Assembly: GCA_023014485.1 (NCBI GenBank)
Contig: JAJOZX010003301.1
Location: 62,001 to 126,000 of the forward strand
Reading direction: 5' to 3'
Source: Bathynomus jamesi
Taxonomy: Eukaryota; Arthropoda; Malacostraca; Isopoda; Cirolanidae
Length of the DNA stretch: 64,000 nt
The notes under the pieces are model-generated. The model did no database searches. It saw only the letters and a program-made list of their open reading frames with translations, and had not been told where the DNA came from. The translations under genes were made by a program, and so were the position numbers. Below, piece after piece: positions 21,357 to 31,049 of this stretch; the first letter of the stretch is position 1; each line of letters opens with the position of its first letter.

Positions 21357-21522
21357 GATTATAGACATGAAATATAACTTATAACACTACACAATATAAT
21401 GTTACTTGGATTTTGTCCGTTATCGGAACTAATAAATATATAATTAAGATTTGTTTTTGGTCTATTCATTTTGGGACACCATATACTGTGTGTGTAATGT
21501 GTGTGTATATAATATAGGTAGG

Positions 21523-21590
21523 GTCACCAGCTTCATCTTCGTGTGAAGAAACCAACGCACGGAACTAGTACGAAGTTATGAGGTAACCAA
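21523..21590 (-). mobile_element. LINE 3'-end fragment
   Basis: GGTCACCAGCTTCATCTTCG and the following GTGTGAAGA-ACCAACG-ACGGAAC words match the 3' end of the LINE at 42975-44207, in the same orientation. Confidence 0.65.
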
Positions 21591-22071
21591 ACTCTTTACT
21601 TGAATAACAAATACATGTGAAAGGTACTTCAACATTTTGTTCAGTAAATTGAACTTAAGACCCTAGTTAAACACCATATAAACATAATTTGTTCGATAAT
21701 ACATCTTACATGCTATTTAATATTTTATCATATGCATGCGTGGTTCACACATGTAAGTGCCTTTAATTATACATTATAATTGATAAATCAAAAGAAAAAT
21801 AGGCCTTACCTTCAATTTCCAGCACTATCCATTTTTACAACCGTCATCAAAACGTTATTTTTGACAGTACAGTTGACCTAAACTTTCATACTTTTTCTTT
21901 ATATTAAAATCAAATTTCTTGGAAAAAATAATGATATTTAAAGTGATACAAGATCATTTTAAATGTTCAGTATACTGAACACGATGTAAGCAGGGGTTTA
22001 ATAATCACTAGGTCAGTTTTTAAATCTCCACACTATTAATATATTGTAGCCAGGTTCCAAAACTAATCACA
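21591..22071. other. AT-rich intergenic sequence
   Basis: No ORF or recognised repeat. Confidence 0.4.
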
Positions 22072-22394
22072 TTATTCAGGAAACAAATTATAAACTAAAA
22101 CCATCAAATTCTTTTTAAAAGTAACACAAACCCCGTTCTCTCTGCAATGTACTAACGAGGTTCCCGTGCGTGGCTCATCACCACTGCGCTGCGGTATCGT
22201 AATCCATTGAACAGTGTGATTAATATCCATTTTTGTGCCTATGTCCCTAGTTTGTATCGAAGATACTCCTATCTTTATATGTCCAGGTGCATTATTCTTC
22301 AGGAGCAAGGTGTACGTTACTTTGTGTTTCTCCCAAGGTAACACAAACATAAAAACAGTAAAATAGTGAAACCTTTTTCTCGAACTTGGACTTA
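22072..22394 (-). CDS. candidate second exon of the 24658-25570 gene
   Basis: An open minus-strand frame begins after an AG acceptor (22395-22396) and reads VSPSSRKRFHYFTVFMFVLP, then EKHKVTYTLLLKNNAPGHIK and ends NLFPE with a stop at 22072. The phase fits exactly: the upstream exon ends with one leftover base G, and this exon starts with TA, giving an uninterrupted frame. The basic RKR followed by a short hydrophobic run could be a membrane segment. Against it: a weak polypyrimidine tract and no homologue I recognise. The real exon may end earlier at a GT donor. Confidence 0.3.
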
Positions 22395-22422
22395 CTGTAA
22401 TTTGTTGGTATGTCCTTAAACG

Positions 22423-22423
<1 letters not shown>

Positions 22424-22464
<41 letters not shown>
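22424..22464. repeat. (TA)n microsatellite
   Basis: About 40 bp of pure TA. Confidence 0.9.
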
Positions 22465-22468
<4 letters not shown>

Positions 22469-22980
22469 CTTTCCTGCCTCAAAACCTCAACAAAATTCGC
22501 CATGCAACTTTTAGTGCTAAACCCACGCAATAAAGTGATGCGATACCGGCCAAAGTTGATGACTGCTAATGTAAATCATACGAGTATTCCTGAATGTGTG
22601 AATCCAACTTAAATTATGGAAAAAAAATTGTGACTTCACAATTGTTCAACTTTGAAAGACAGCAGCAATTAGTGCCGGCAATAAAATGAAAAATTATACA
22701 TATTTAAAAAAATAAATTAAAAAAAAGGTGAATACGATAAATTATGTACCGATATTTATTGCATAAAAATAAATATATAATGAGTAGATGCCTAAAATAA
22801 AAATATGTTCACGCTCCACAATTACTGAAGGGAGAGGGGAAGGTGGTTCTTGGACAATTTTGGGTCAGAACTCACTTTCTGATAAGGTTGACAATAAGTC
22901 CAAAATACTGAAAATTCATTATCACACCAAATAAAATGAAAATTGTAACTTTAATTACAGTTGTAAAATCTTTTAATTTT

Positions 22981-23019
<39 letters not shown>

Positions 23020-24657
23020 GTAATAATAATAATAATAATACATTAAATTAAATTTTACAATTAAACTCCACTTCAACTTTATATTTTAAACAATGTGACA
23101 AATTATGCGGTGGAAGGGTGGTCATATGCCAATCATGACCACTCGTTCGAAATGAATCCAAACAAACAAACTAAGCAGAAATCCAGTCGTCACGGCACGC
23201 GCAACACGAGCTAAAATTGAGTAAAATCTTTTACAGAGAGAACGAAGGGAGAGTTTTAAAAATCAAACTTCCCAATTTAAAATTTCATCAAAACGTATTC
23301 AGTCAATATTCAGTCAATTACGTTACAAAATGTATATTATAATATACGTACAAATTCTGATACATTTGAAGACTTTTCTGTCAACTTACGCCCGTCATAA
23401 AAACAATACGAAATAAATTTTCCTAAAATAATGAGTTAATTATTCAGACCAGAAGTATTTAAAAAATTATGAAAATAACATTTTTATAAATCCTATTGAA
23501 TGAAGGAGGTCAAAATATTAGTCATTTTTAAAATACTTAAGTTAAAATGGTAAAAAGAAACATTTTCCCATTTATAAAAGAAAACAATAAACGATCTATA
23601 GGCATTTATTTCTGTAACGAAATAGTTTTAATGTTATTTACTGTTTCGTTTAATCTGCGTTAATTTCACGCTCACTACTGATTTTTCACTCGTATTCTGA
23701 ATTATATCTATGGTAGTTGTAGCCAAGAGACTCGGAACACAGGCTGCATGGCGAACGCATTTTGAGCGAAGAAAATAATTTTAAAATAACGACGATTACC
23801 ATTATTTATCAGTTTATTTTAATAAGGACAATAGTAATAATGGGGGAAAGCTAGTGTGAATTCATAATTTTAACACCGTATCTTGGGGGAAAACTTAAGT
23901 TAACTAATAAGTTTTAGATCACGTTACATTTTTTAGCACAAACAGCGACGTTCTTTTAAGAAATTCAAAACGAGACTCCCAGAACAGGGCATTTTAAAAT
24001 CTCTTAGACCTACAAATTGGTTGGCCGACTCCTTGACAAGAGTAACGGTTATTATTTTGGTCCCGTACTAAAATGATTTTTTATGAGCACATTACTGTCC
24101 ATATAATTTTGTTTCGTTTTAAAATAATCAGTAAAAATCATTATAAATCGTGAAATTCCATTTTAACAATCAATAATAATCATTACTAAATTTCATATCC
24201 AAATTCAACACAAGCCATTTTATTGCACCAGGTACAGTTTCGTGAAAAAGTTCGCCCAGAAACAAAATTTCTAAAATGCATAAAAAATTATAAATCAATA
24301 ATAAATTTCTGCGATTCTGTTTTCCTATTGGATATTTTATTCTTGCTGACAACAATACTAAAATTAATAATAACTCGGTAATTTTTTCCGCGTTTTAGAA
24401 ATTTCATGTCGGCTATGTAAGCGAATTTCTTTTTTTTTTCGCAACTGTACAACCTTGAAAAAAGGTTCGCTTAAGAAATAAAATCGAGAAAGAAATACTA
24501 AAAATTTCAAAATTCAGCAACAACTCAAATTTTGGTGAAAAAAAATGCCTAAACCAAAATGGTGCACGTACGTCATCACACATTTGAAGACCAACAAGCA
24601 CACATGCACTTCGTATGGAAGGTTTTTCCTCCTGAGAATTAAGCTTTCACGTCTTAC
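22465..24657. other. long stretch without recognised genes
   Basis: AT-rich sequence; (AAT)n at 22985-23041 is the only clear repeat. It would be intron of the minus-strand gene if the exon at 22072-22394 is real. Confidence 0.4.
22985..23041. repeat. (AAT)n microsatellite
   Basis: Nineteen trinucleotides with one AGT interruption. Confidence 0.9.
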
Positions 24658-25570
24658 CTTTAGCGTAGGAGGTTCCATTTGTCTGCGTAGCGAAGAGTGG
24701 GTTGGTACTCTCCCCCGAAAGCAGGCTCTCCCTCTCGGGGTACCGAAAGTTCTCAAACCCTCGAGCGCTTCCGTCCCGGTAACCAGAACCACTTCCATCC
24801 GTGGTGTACCCATCCCTACTTTCACCATCCAAAATAGGTCTGAATCCTCCCCGGTAATCGCAGTGATAGTCTTCCGGTGTTCGATACCGGTGCCTGGGAC
24901 TGGAGTTGTAATGGTAGGTTTGATTGGTCGCGTCTCTGGTTGCAGCCGTATCATCTCTGGCTTCAGGGGAGAAGTTCTGGGCAGAGGATGCATAATTGGG
25001 AGCTCCTGAATCATAGTACCGTTGCTGGGCCTCATGGCGTTGGTGGGCTTCATGACGTTGTTGGGCTTCATGACGTTGCTGGGCTTCATGCTGTTGCTGG
25101 GCCTCATGGTGTTGCTGGGCTTCATGACGATGCTGGGCTTCATGACGATGCTGGGCTTCATGACGATGCTGGGCCTCATGGTGTTGCTGGGCTTCATGAC
25201 GTTGCTGGGCTTCATGACGTTGCTGGGCTTCATGACGTTGCTGGGCTTCATGGCGTTGCTGGGCCTCATGGCGTTGCTGGGCCTCATGGCGTTGCTGGGC
25301 TTCATGGTAAGAGGACCGGGCGCTCCTGTGAAGAGACTCCCTACTCTGGCTGGAGGACAAGGGCTTACCCTGGTAACTCTGATAACTGGGAGGTTCATTC
25401 GGGTACGCCGAGGTAGGAGGGCTCGAGTAACTTTGATACGAATACCCAAAAGAACTGCTGGGGTACGAGGAAGGGGGCGGAGGTGGAAATGGCTGATAAG
25501 TCTGCGAATATGAAGGAGGTTGATTTAAGGATGTAGTTTCCACTAAAGGACTGTTGTAACTGTAATTCAT
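24658..25570 (-). CDS. first coding exon of a Pro/Tyr/Gln-rich protein with HEAQQR repeats
   Basis: ATG at 25570, preceded by an in-frame TGA 24 nt upstream; the exon ends at a consensus donor (AAAG|GTAAGA) at 24657. About 304 residues. Residues 1-88 are rich in Pro, Ser and Tyr (PPSYSQTYQPFPPPPP), with PPSY/PPTSAY motifs that could bind WW or SH3 domains. Residues 89-184 are sixteen copies of a 6-residue unit, consensus HEAQQR. Then comes a polar tail ending RESLLSGESTNPLFATQ, with an acidic dileucine-like motif (ESLL) and NPLF, both typical of endocytic sorting signals. No signal peptide. I infer a cytoplasmic N-terminal domain, possibly of a membrane protein. Function unknown. Confidence 0.7.
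25019..25306 (-). repeat. coding 18-bp minisatellite, 16 units
   Basis: Unit approximates CATGAAGCCCAGCAACGT in the coding sense; variant codons give HEAQHR, HEAQQH and HEAHQR. All six frames stay open because no stop arises in the unit, which explains the antisense ORFs here. Unit number never breaks the frame (18 = 6 codons). Confidence 0.92.
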
Positions 25571-25724
25571 GATGAGTGAAGGTCTACTATTTCATACGGG
25601 TACTATCTCAGGCTTCCAAACCATAGGAATAGCTCTCCACTAACCATTGTTGAAGTCATTTAACAAGTTCGTCATCTCAATTTCCTCAAATCCATCTCTG
25701 AAACGAAGAAAAATTATATATATA
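25571..25724. other. 5' leader or upstream exon region
   Basis: Minus strand: CTTCGTTTCAG near 25698 looks like an acceptor, so 25571-25697 may be 5' UTR of the exon. It contains short upstream ORFs. Confidence 0.35.
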
Positions 25725-25797
25725 CAAGGTGTCGCAGAAGTCCTGCCCAAAAGGCTAATATAATTTTGTATATTATGGGTACAACTTCTGGGACACC
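25725..25797. mobile_element. 73-bp mariner micro-MITE
   Basis: Left CAAGGTGTCGCAGAAGT and mirrored right GGTGTCCCAGAAGT, with TA tracts on each side; almost all interior has been lost. Confidence 0.75.
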
Positions 25798-25798
25798 A

Positions 25799-25846
<48 letters not shown>

Positions 25847-25859
25847 TTCAATTAATGAT

Positions 25860-26265
25860 TTTTTTATGTATGAAGGAGCGGGTAAGGGTGAGCATCCGCA
25901 AAAATGTTCCTCCTATATAAGAGAGAGCCAAAATCAAGGTCTCTGAGGCCCATGATGCCATTTTATTTATTTTTTTTAATAAATTTAGAAAAGATTGTGT
26001 AGTGTGTAAAATGCATGTATGTGTAGTGAAGAATAGAGGGAGAAGTGTGTGTTTGAGAGCATGCTGGACTGCTCACGGAGTACACGAGACAGAAAAAGAT
26101 CAGCTAAAGAGGAAGTGGCAGAAGAAACAACGGGAGTTCCAGCACACCCTGTCTCTTGCCTAACAGGCCACCTCCGGAGTGCTTCCATGGTTGATTGGTG
26201 TCTACAATGTTCTCCAACTATTGCAAATTTAATGCAATTTGCTGGAATTATTAATTAGAAATTTG
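25860..26265. repeat. dispersed repeat, copy 1
   Basis: Matches 31400-31720 in the same orientation: GAGCCAAAATCAAGGTCTCT, GAGCATGCTGGACTGCTCAC, GGAGTTCCAGCAC and TGATTGGTGTCTACAAT blocks recur in order. No ORF; possibly a LINE 3' region, since GAGCCAAAATCAAGGTC also occurs in the LINE tail near 15290. Confidence 0.8.
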
Positions 26266-26286
26266 TTTTATATTAACTGCCCCGAG

Positions 26287-26288
26287 AG

Positions 26289-26337
<49 letters not shown>
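26287..26337. repeat. (GA)n microsatellite
   Basis: About 50 bp GA/AG after a GAGAGAGG start. Confidence 0.9.
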
Positions 26338-26339
<2 letters not shown>

Positions 26340-26492
26340 GTTTTGAAATCCCAATTGGTATGCTGAGACAGTAGTTAGTTTTAAAATTTATAATTGACAA
26401 CTCTGCGGCTCATTTTAAAGTAGATTTTCGCCGAAAGTTGTGATCGCAGAACTTAAGTGTTTCATTGTGCTTTTTCATGTAAATTCGGCTAA

Positions 26493-26575
26493 CCCTTCAT
26501 TAGTTACGCGGAAAGATATAATATTGTTTTTTACATCGCGTCGGGTCATATTGACACCACGCGACTAATGAAGGG
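26493..26575. mobile_element. piggyBac-like MITE
   Basis: 83 bp with TIRs CCCTTCATTAGT; right flank TTAA, left flank CTAA (one mismatch), the expected 4-bp target. Confidence 0.65.
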
Positions 26576-26579
26576 TTAA

Positions 26580-27008
26580 TTATAGTCGGCTTGGGCCAAC
26601 TTGACCTCTCTCCATTTCAATGTTATATTCATCTTAATTCGACCTCCTCTTAACCTTAGATTACTCATCTTCATTTTACTTAAAAATGTATTCGACAACA
26701 ATAATAATAATAATAATTTGCGTAATTATAACAAACTACTAAAAAGTCAAGGGGACCGAGAACCCATATAGGTAACCTAGGGTTAAATCACCGTGTTTCA
26801 AGTTTAATTGAATAAAATCATATAAAATCTATATCGTGCTTCGGCTTCCCATACGTTAGGCCTAAACAGACAGGCATTGTACGCAGTTAAAGGAAATTCA
26901 GTACAGAAAAACCGTTAAAGTTTGCAATACAGTATAACAAATATGACAAATTGCAAATCAAATATTGATTTGCAATATAACAAATATCATTATAAGCAAA
27001 TAAAAATC

Positions 27009-27011
<3 letters not shown>
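26580..27011. other. intergenic sequence
   Basis: Short (AAT)n at 26697-26716; otherwise nothing recognised. Confidence 0.4.

Positions 27012-27072
<61 letters not shown>
27012..27072. repeat. (TA)n(TG)n microsatellite
   Basis: Pure TA ending in a short TG tract; another TA run lies at 27163-27193. Confidence 0.9.
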
Positions 27073-27086
<14 letters not shown>

Positions 27087-27159
27087 AAAATAACACACTG
27101 TCGCGAAGAAGTATGAAGAAGAAAGTCACTTCAGAAGACTTAAATTTTATTTCTTTACC

Positions 27160-27190
<31 letters not shown>

Positions 27191-27197
<7 letters not shown>

Positions 27198-27345
27198 ATT
27201 ATTTCACGAAAGTAACACGTAAAAAATATTTGATGAATAAAACAACGAAGGAAAGGAAACACAAAACTGGTGCTCAAGCGCTTTCGTCTAATGACATCCT
27301 CAGGAACACTGAAGTACATAAAAGGGTTACATCCTATATATAGGT
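27191..27345 (-). mobile_element. Penelope-like element fragment (assignment tentative)
   Basis: The block from ATTATTTCACGAAAG to GGGTTACATCCTATA recurs, rearranged, at 31204-31265 and 45005-45108. Its ACGAAAGCGCTTGAGC core on the minus strand is of the kind found in Penelope-like terminal repeats. A Penelope-type GIY-YIG relic elsewhere in the window (55355-55690) shows that such elements exist in this genome. Confidence 0.45.
27270..27309 (-). ncRNA. hammerhead-ribozyme-like motif
   Basis: Minus strand: GTGTTC, CTGAGGA, T, GTC-ATTA-GAC, GAAA, GC-GC, TT, GAGCAC. Stem I GUGUUC/GAGCAC pairs over six bases, stem II is GUC/GAC, stem III is two pairs with no loop, and the CUGANGA and GAAA core boxes plus UH cleavage site are present. 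One extra U after CUGAGGA departs from the consensus, so activity is doubtful. Penelope-like elements are known to carry minimal hammerheads. Confidence 0.4.
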
Positions 27346-27400
27346 TACAGAAAGAAAAAAAAATAATAATAATAATAAATAACATACATACATACATACA

Positions 27401-27460
<60 letters not shown>

Positions 27461-27462
27461 CT

Positions 27463-27547
<85 letters not shown>
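27346..27547. repeat. compound microsatellite (AAT, CATA, TA, CA)
   Basis: Successive simple repeats; the AGGTTACAGAAAGAAAAA lead-in is repeated at 30796. Confidence 0.85.
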
Positions 27548-27550
<3 letters not shown>

Positions 27551-29994
27551 ATAAACGGAGAAGTAAAAATAAAAATTAAAAATTACACTGGTCAACAAAG
27601 ATTTTTCATCAGAGTAGAATTTGTGGTGGCTGGATAGCATTTTTCACGCTGATTCCAAAACTGCATTCAGATTTTTTCTAGCACGTATAGTTTTCAAGAT
27701 GAAGGCATATATATAACTACACAGATTTAACCATTTTAAATAGGCAAAATACTAATATTTCAACATTTGATTGTGTTTATTTTATTGTGTTTTTTTAGTT
27801 TATTCATCTTATTTATTTCAATTATCTTAATTATACATCTTATGTATTTCAGGTGTGAGCTTTTACGTCTAGCAGCATTGTGATTCAGGCAACAACGCCG
27901 TGCTTTGTGTGTCAAAAGATCAGTCCAGTCCAAGAACTTGTTGTGTCAAGTTGGTGTACATTTTTTTTGAATTTATAGTTTGCTCAGGTCAGTCAACATG
28001 CCTCGACAATGTAAGAATGACCCCGACAAGTTCTGTTTCGTATGCGGCCAGTTGACAACTAAAACACAGCGACGAAGTATTACAACCGACATTAAGAAAA
28101 TATACAAGCTATACTTTGGTTGCCATCTAGGTGACCAAGATAAACCATGGGCGCCATATCAAATCTGTTCTGGCTGTTCAAATGGATTACGTGATTGGCT
28201 TAACAAAAAAAAGCTTCAATGCCATTTGCCATACCCATGATATGGAGGGAGCCGAGAGATCATCATGAAGACTGTTATTTTTGTAGTGTGAACTTAATGG
28301 GGTTTTCTGCCAAGAACAAACACCAGATTGTATATCCAAACTTGGATTCAGCACGTAGACCAGTAAAACATGATGAAACATTGCCCATTCCAATTCCCCC
28401 AAGTGATAGGCTAGATTCTATCATAGATGACATGGAAAGTGATGAAGGTGCAACTGGCGTTTCCGGACCATCTACAGAACCAGAGTACACTTTTGAAGGT
28501 AGACATTTAGAGCCTAAAAAGTTAACCCAAGGACAGTTGAATGATCTTGTTAGAGACTTATCGCTGTCTAAAGAGAAATCAGAGCTTCTCGCCTCAAGAC
28601 TAAAGGAGAACAATTTACTTGAGAACAATGTTCGTATTAGTTACTACCGAAAGCGGAATTTTGAATTAACAGCATTCTTTTCAGTAGACGGTCCTCTCTG
28701 TTATTGCCATGACATCAATGGACTATTTACAGCCATATCTCAGACGTATGTGGCATCTGAGTGGCGCCTCTTTATTGATTCGTCGCAGAGAAGCTGAAAG
28801 CAGTTCTTTTGCATAATGGTAATATAATGCCATCCATCCCCATTGCCCATTCCGTCCATCTAAAAGAGACATGACAATATGGATATACTACTTAAGGCAA
28901 TCAAATACGACAGTCATCAATGGAATGTTTGTGGAGATCTAAAAGTTATAGGAATGCTTATGGGTATGCAGTCAGGATTCACAAAATTTTGTTGTTTCCT
29001 TTGCCTGTTGGACAGTCGCGCCACTATAGAACATTACACCAAAAGTGACTGGCCACTTAGGTATACATATGTCCCAGGGATAAGCAATGTCCAGTCTGTC
29101 CCTTTAGTGGATCCCCAAAAGATCTATCTGCCACCTCTTCACATTAAACTTGGTTTAATGAAGAATTTTGTTAAAGCAATGGGTAAAGTCAATTCTGAAG
29201 GGTTCCAATACCTTTCAAGGAAATTTCCGAAGGTTACTGCAGCAAAATTGAAGGAAGGAATTTTTGTTGGGCCACAAATAAGGGAGGTTTTGAATGACAC
29301 TAAATTTGAAAAAGTCCTAAGTCCGCTGGAATTGAAGGCTTGGCTGGCGTTCAAATGGATATGTGAAAACTTTCTTGGAAGCAACAAGTCACCTGCGTAT
29401 AAGGATGGAGTCAAGAACCTCCTTGATGCCTTCAAAGAAATGGAGTGTCGAATGTCGTTAAAAATTCACTTCCTGCATTCCCACTTAGATTTCTTTCCTG
29501 AAACCTTGGTGCAGTGAGTGACGAGCAAGGAGAGCGCTTCCATCAAGATATTCAGATGATGGAGAAGCGCTACCAAGGATATTGGAATGAAAGCATGATG
29601 GCGGACCATTGTTGGATGCTGTATCGTGACAATCCAGTCCAAATTTACAAAAGGAAATCACACTCACAGCGCTTTAATAAAATAATGTATATAAGTTATA
29701 TTCTTTATTTATAAGTACATTGAATAAGGTATATGATGTATTTGTTGTTTAGCATTCCTAAGTGTGATCTATACATCCATAAATTTTCTTATAGCAATAT
29801 CAAAAACTTAAAAATATCAAAACCAGTGTATCTATATAACTATACGTGCTAGAAAAAAAAAAATAAAACCAGATTCGGAATCAGCGCGAAAAATGCATTA
29901 AGAAAAGTGTGATCTTCTTTGTGATGAGAAAAAAAAGTTTCATTTTGTTGGCCAGTGTAATTTTTTTTTTTATTTTTACTTCTCCGTTTATTGC
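27548..29994 (+). mobile_element. 2.4-kb DNA transposon with long TIRs, superfamily uncertain
   Basis: Inverted ends match from GCAATAAACGGAGAAGTAAA inward through CACTGGTCAACAAA (27586) / CACTGGCCAACAAA (mirrored, 29957), then GCATTTTTCACGCTGATTCC and TTTTTTCTAGCACGTATAG, about 150-170 bp in all. If the true tip is CACTGG, it is flanked by TA and sits inside an inverted-repeat MITE; if GCAATAAACGG is the tip, (TA)n flanks both sides. It encodes one large, broken protein. Confidence 0.75.
27998..29714 (+). pseudogene. putative DDE transposase of a recurrent arthropod family
   Basis: About 570 codons from MPRQCKNDPDKFCFVCG. Order: N-terminal zinc-binding cysteines (CFVCG, CSGC, HHEDCYFC); a linker; RNase H-like blocks with candidate acidic residues in RLFIDSSQRS, NVCGDLKVIGML and SDEQGERFHQ; between them CCFLC and LHIKLGLMKNFVKAM. 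Breaks: a missing A in the A-run near 28205, a TGA at about 28795, a 2-nt loss near 28872 and an indel near 29510. I recognise the protein as a multicopy uncharacterised family in arthropod genomes; calling it a transposase rests on the TIRs here and the D-D-E pattern, both inference. Confidence 0.6.
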
Positions 29995-30127
29995 ATATAT
30001 ATATATATATATATATATATACATTCAACTGCAAAGAACACGCAGTATAAATAACGTAAAGAACGACGCTTGTATAGGAGATATTCCGCGCAAGACGAGA
30101 AAGAGAAAACAACAAATGAAAAAATGA

Positions 30128-30199
30128 AGTACCACCTGGGAATCGAACCCGGGATCTTCCGATTGCCGGTCAGACGCGATACCACTACACCATGGTCTT
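30128..30199 (-). tRNA. tRNA-like gene B1, anticodon position GGC
   Basis: Minus strand: A box TGGTGTAGTGG, B box GGTTCGATTCC, anticodon stem TCTGA/TCGGA with the same CCGGCAA loop as the other family, and a T6 run just after. Acceptor AGACCA/TGGTACT pairs partly, extended outward by GUGAAG/CUUCAU. Confidence 0.6.
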
Positions 30200-30392
30200 C
30201 ACTCTTCCAAATGCCGTAATTCCTCTACATACTCGCAGAAACCAATGCCCCAAAGGGGCACCTCCCGCTTGCCGTAACATTATATACATTCAACTGCAAA
30301 GAACACGCAGTATAAATAACGTAAAGAACGACGCTTGTATAGGAGATATTCCGCGCAAGACGAGAAAGAGAAAACAACAAATGAAAAAATGA

Positions 30393-30464
30393 AGTACCAC
30401 CTGGGAATCGAACCCGGGATCTTCCGATTGCCGGTCAGACGCGATACCACTACACCATGGTCTT
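30393..30464 (-). tRNA. tRNA-like gene B2 (GGC)
   Basis: Second unit, identical to B1. Confidence 0.6.
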
Positions 30465-30657
30465 CACTCTTCCAAATGCCGTAATTCCTCTACATACTCG
30501 CAGAAACCAATGCCCCAAAGGGGCACCTCCCGCTTGCCGTAACATTATATACATTCAACTGCAAAGAACACGCAGTATAAATAACGTAAAGAACGACGCT
30601 TGTATAGGAGATATTCCGCGCAAGACGAGAAAGAGAAAACAACAAATGAAAAAATGA

Positions 30658-30728
30658 AGTACCACCTGGGAATCGAACCGGGATCTTCCGATTGCCGGTC
30701 AGACGCGATACCACTACACCATGGTCTT
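30658..30728 (-). tRNA. tRNA-like gene B3 (GGC), 1-nt deletion
   Basis: Third unit; one base missing in the T-stem. Confidence 0.5.
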
Positions 30729-30766
30729 CACTCTTCCAAATGCCGTAATTCCTCTACATACTCGCA

Positions 30767-30832
30767 TAAAAAAAAAAGGGTTACATCCTATATATAGGTT
30801 ACAGAAAGAAAAAAATAAATAAATAAATAAAT

Positions 30833-30905
<73 letters not shown>

Positions 30906-30907
30906 CT

Positions 30908-30971
<64 letters not shown>

Positions 30972-31016
30972 AGATATATATATATATATTATATGTGTGT
31001 GTGTGTGTGTGTAGAT

Positions 31017-31048
<32 letters not shown>
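30767..31048. repeat. compound microsatellite repeating the 27.3-kb lead-in
   Basis: AGGGTTACATCCTATATATA and the following A-rich run duplicate 27327-27380, then (CATA), (CA) and (TA) runs with inverted CACACA/TGTGTG blocks. Confidence 0.85.

Positions 31049-31049
<1 letters not shown>

Larger units (their letters stand above)
19641..21377 (+). pseudogene. mariner transposase, interrupted at its last codons
   Basis: MTAHREKKNIVTFVHESGTV opens the helix-turn-helix half. Later pieces read KINAVREAFTTSPKKS, a catalytic region with PYFF and a LQGTPCVLQ/FQQNGASLHFS stretch (QDGAPPHFS in functional relatives, so the second aspartate has become N). The frame ends IANDY, and the final codons RHEI then stop lie beyond a hAT inserted at 20539-21356. 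Multiple frameshifts. Confidence 0.8.
15027..21481 (+). mobile_element. mariner with nested LINE and hAT insertions
   Basis: Termini TGGTGTCCCAATATAAATAT and the mirrored TGGTGTCCCAAAATGAATAG continue inward through ACCAAAAACAAAT, flanked by TA. Most of the 6.45 kb is inserted DNA; host segments are ~15027-15180 and 19490-20538 plus 21357-21481. Confidence 0.85.
30021..30766 (-). repeat. second tRNA-like tandem array, 265-bp units (x2.8)
   Basis: Units start at 30021, 30286 and 30551; the third is cut at CTCGCA. It aligns along its full length with the 264-bp unit of the large array: CAGAAACCAATGCCC, AACTGCAA-GA-C-CGCAG, TATAAAT, and the tRNA-like core keep order, orientation and spacing, though overall divergence is high. 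Hairpin GTGCCCC-TTT-GGGGCAT is perfectly paired here. Confidence 0.92.

Noticed and set aside
22985..23041. Regulatory element at the (AAT)n run
   Set aside because: A simple trinucleotide repeat with no other signal.
24877..25513. Antisense and alternate-frame ORFs across the HEAQQR minisatellite
   Set aside because: An 18-bp unit without stops keeps all frames open; only the minus-strand frame has a start, splice donor and non-repetitive coding sequence.
27400..27554. ORFs of repeating Ile-Tyr
   Set aside because: Products of (TA)n microsatellites, here and at many other sites.
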